The translations under genes and the position numbers were made by a program. Shown piece after piece: positions 5,936 to 7,073 of a stretch of 7,073 bases of DNA. How positions within the stretch are numbered: position 1 is the stretch's first letter; the number at the start of each line of letters is the position of its first letter. The notes below the pieces were generated by a model that did not search any database, had not been told where the DNA came from, and worked only from the letters and a program-made list of their open reading frames with translations. The stretch spans positions 1-7,073 of the forward strand of contig CANQRX010000069.1 of the NCBI GenBank assembly GCA_947626425.1, written 5' to 3'. Origin of the DNA: an uncultured Bacilli bacterium (GTDB lineage Bacteria > Bacillota_I > Bacilli_A > RF39 > UBA660).

Positions 5936-6892
5936 TTATTTAAAACGGTTTTTATTTTTCCGACAAAGCCTTTCAACTTCATATTTTTCTTCACACTCAT
6001 CTTGATGATTGGTATTCAAAATTGGACAGTTCACTTCCGCGACTTTATACATTTTATCAGTAAAAACAAATTGTTCATAGCATATTGAACTAAAATAATC
6101 TTGATTAAAAAAAATCGTAGCCGAAAGAAAACCTGGTAAAACATGCTCCATTACTCCTGAAAGTGGTGGCAAATTAATTTTAACAATATTTTGCCGAATT
6201 AAATTTTTAGCTTGATGGGAATGACCTGCCAAAACTAAACCATTATGAATTGTTTCACACGATAATTTAGAAATAGGATGGGTTACATATAAAATATCTT
6301 TTTTAATACTTAACTTACCAGTCCCAAAACCTAGTGAAACCAAATCTTGACGATGCATTTCTAAAACTTGACTAATATTAATTCCCATTTTTTCTAAAAG
6401 TGTATAATCATGATTGCCTAAACAAAGAAAGTTTAAAATACTTTTATCAAAAGGATAATTTTTTAATAAATAAGTAATTTGATCTTCAGGATTAATAAAT
6501 TTACCACCATGTTCACTTATCCCTTCCACTAAATCGCCACCATGAATTATAAGATGAATATCATTTTTTATACAGTATTCATAAACAAAATTTAATAAAT
6601 CTATTCGGTCTTTCGTATGTCCAAAATGGGTATCTGATATAAAAACTGCTTTTAACTTTTGATCTTTTTGCCGGGTTATTAAAGTAGGTTGAATATTTTC
6701 TAAATTTTTATTTAAAGAATACCTTATATTACCGTCCCAAAAATACTTTTTTTGAAAAAGATAACCACGAAATTTTAACATTTCTAACCGATTAAATATT
6801 TGTTGATTAGATAGACCAACTTGTTCAGAAATTTCATTAATACTTTGACCCTCTTTAATTAAATCCAAAATTAATTTATTTTTCTCACTCAT
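5936..6892 (-). CDS. Metallophosphoesterase with N-terminal helix-turn-helix
   Basis: The 318-residue protein joins two parts. Residues 5-60 look like a winged helix-turn-helix (LIKEGQSINEISEQVGLSNQQIFNRLEMLKFRGYL, then a wing-like GNIRYSL). Residues 80-265 are a calcineurin-like phosphoesterase with every classic metal motif in order: SDTHFGH (D87, H89), HGGDLVEG (D120), LGNHDY (N160, H161, D162), VTHP (H205) and LAGHSH (H224, H226). Such enzymes use two metal ions to hydrolyse phosphodiesters or phosphomonoesters; the substrate here is unknown. The C-terminal tail (about 270-318) has four cysteines (C271, C289, C300, C310), too loosely spaced to call a metal site. It is predicted to be soluble. 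The ATG start at 6892 follows AAGAAGGTG. It is transcribed away from the tRNA-Thr gene. The helix-turn-helix could bind DNA or serve as a protein interaction module; family members of this architecture occur in low-GC Gram-positive relatives, so it is probably not a recent fusion. Confidence 0.85.
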   Translation of the reverse strand: MSEKNKLILDLIKEGQSINEISEQVGLSNQQIFNRLEMLKFRGYLFQKKYFWDGNIRYSLNKNLENIQPTLITRQKDQKLKAVFISDTHFGHTKDRIDLLNFVYEYCIKNDIHLIIHGGDLVEGISEHGGKFINPEDQITYLLKNYPFDKSILNFLCLGNHDYTLLEKMGINISQVLEMHRQDLVSLGFGTGKLSIKKDILYVTHPISKLSCETIHNGLVLAGHSHQAKNLIRQNIVKINLPPLSGVMEHVLPGFLSATIFFNQDYFSSICYEQFVFTDKMYKVAEVNCPILNTNHQDECEEKYEVERLCRKNKNRFK

Positions 6893-6927
6893 ACTACACC
6901 TTCTTTTAAAAAGTTATTCTAGCATAA

Positions 6928-6956
6928 ATTATAAAAAAGAAAAGCAAAATACTTAA
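6928..6956 (-). promoter_or_regulatory. Probable promoter of the phosphoesterase gene
   Basis: On the minus strand TTAAGT (6951-6956) and a perfect TATAAT (6928-6933) are 17 bp apart. The start would be near 6921, leaving about 28 bases of leader with AAGAAGGTG. An alternative is the extended -10 TGCTAGAAT (TAGAAT at 6916-6921), which lacks a good -35 box. Confidence 0.6.
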
Positions 6957-6964
6957 TTTTAAGT
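6951..6964. repeat. Inverted repeat joining the two divergent -35 boxes
   Basis: ACTTAA (6951-6956), two T, then TTAAGT (6959-6964). The two arms are the -35 boxes of the divergent promoters, two bases apart. This may be a shared operator or just the meeting of two similar promoters. Confidence 0.5.
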
Positions 6965-6987
6965 AGAAAATTACCGTTTTTTATAAT
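6959..6987 (+). promoter_or_regulatory. Promoter of the tRNA-Thr gene
   Basis: TTAAGT (6959-6964), 17 bp, then a perfect TATAAT (6982-6987). The -10 box ends 14 bases before the mature tRNA 5' end, leaving room for a short precursor leader that RNase P would remove. The -35 box is a poor match to TTGACA. Confidence 0.65.
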
Positions 6988-7001
6988 ATAATTATTTTGT
7001 T

Positions 7002-7073
7002 GCTGGAATAGCTCAGTTGGTAGAGCACTTCACTCGTAATGAAGGGGTCACAGGTTCAAGTCCTGCTTTCAGC
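7002..7073 (+). tRNA. trnT: tRNA-Thr (anticodon CGU), 3' end cut by the window edge
   Basis: A full cloverleaf can be drawn. The acceptor stem is 7002-7008 with 7067-7073, including one G-U pair. The D stem is GCTC/GAGC (7011-7014, 7023-7026). The anticodon stem is CTTCA/TGAAG (7028-7032, 7040-7044) with loop CTCGTAA, so the anticodon is CGT (7035-7037), reading the threonine codon ACG. The variable loop is five bases, and the T arm has loop TTCAAGT (7055-7061). The first T-stem pair is an A-C mismatch (7050 and 7066). Sequence stops at position 72, so the discriminator base and any encoded CCA are outside the window. It may be the first tRNA of a cluster. Confidence 0.93.

Noticed and set aside
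5897..6088. Plus-strand open frame of 63 codons, rich in Phe and Ile
   Set aside because: It overlaps the 3' end of the phosphoesterase gene on the other strand, has no ribosome site, and its composition is that of an antisense shadow of AT-rich coding sequence.
1..7073. CRISPR array, insertion sequence, phage or defence island
   Set aside because: No regularly spaced direct repeats, transposase or integrase motifs, terminal inverted repeats or defence-gene signatures were seen. The genes are of housekeeping type.

Overview
This window is strongly AT-rich. Every clear protein-coding gene lies on the minus strand; a single tRNA gene lies on the plus strand at the right edge. Good Shine-Dalgarno sites (AAGGAGG and variants), sigma-A-type promoters (TTGnnn, 17 bp, TATAAT), TGG used for Trp and a TGA stop codon (211-aa gene) point to a low-GC Bacillota-type genome with the standard bacterial code. 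The likely source is an uncultured Bacilli/Erysipelotrichia-like lineage close to the mollicutes, but not a UGA=Trp mycoplasma. The exact lineage is inference.

Layout from left to right. Positions 1-370 hold no convincing gene. They contain a hairpin at the edge, a plus-strand reading frame without a usable start (probable gene remnant), a possible minus-strand promoter, and a weak bidirectional terminator. Next comes a large beta-CASP metallo-beta-lactamase nuclease of the bacterial CPSF-like type (371-2809, minus) with its own promoter. A strong terminator (2905-2938) separates it from a three-gene minus-strand operon: a secreted or anchored protein with a TasA/SipW-dependent-like signal region (4488-5135), a ZIP-family metal transporter (3700-4479) and a YebC-family translation factor (2942-3679). 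Upstream, each with its own promoter, lie a small membrane-anchored protein of unknown function (5188-5823) and a metallophosphoesterase with an N-terminal helix-turn-helix (5936-6892). The phosphoesterase gene and the tRNA-Thr(CGU) gene at 7002 diverge from a short region whose two promoters are nearly mirror images.

The genes are mostly housekeeping in type: RNA processing, translation support, metal uptake and envelope proteins. They do not form an obvious defence or mobile system. The points most worth a second look are four tandem beta-alpha-beta modules in the C-terminal half of the beta-CASP nuclease, the symmetrical divergent promoter, altered metal-site motifs in the ZIP protein, and the remnant plus leader-like structure at the left edge.
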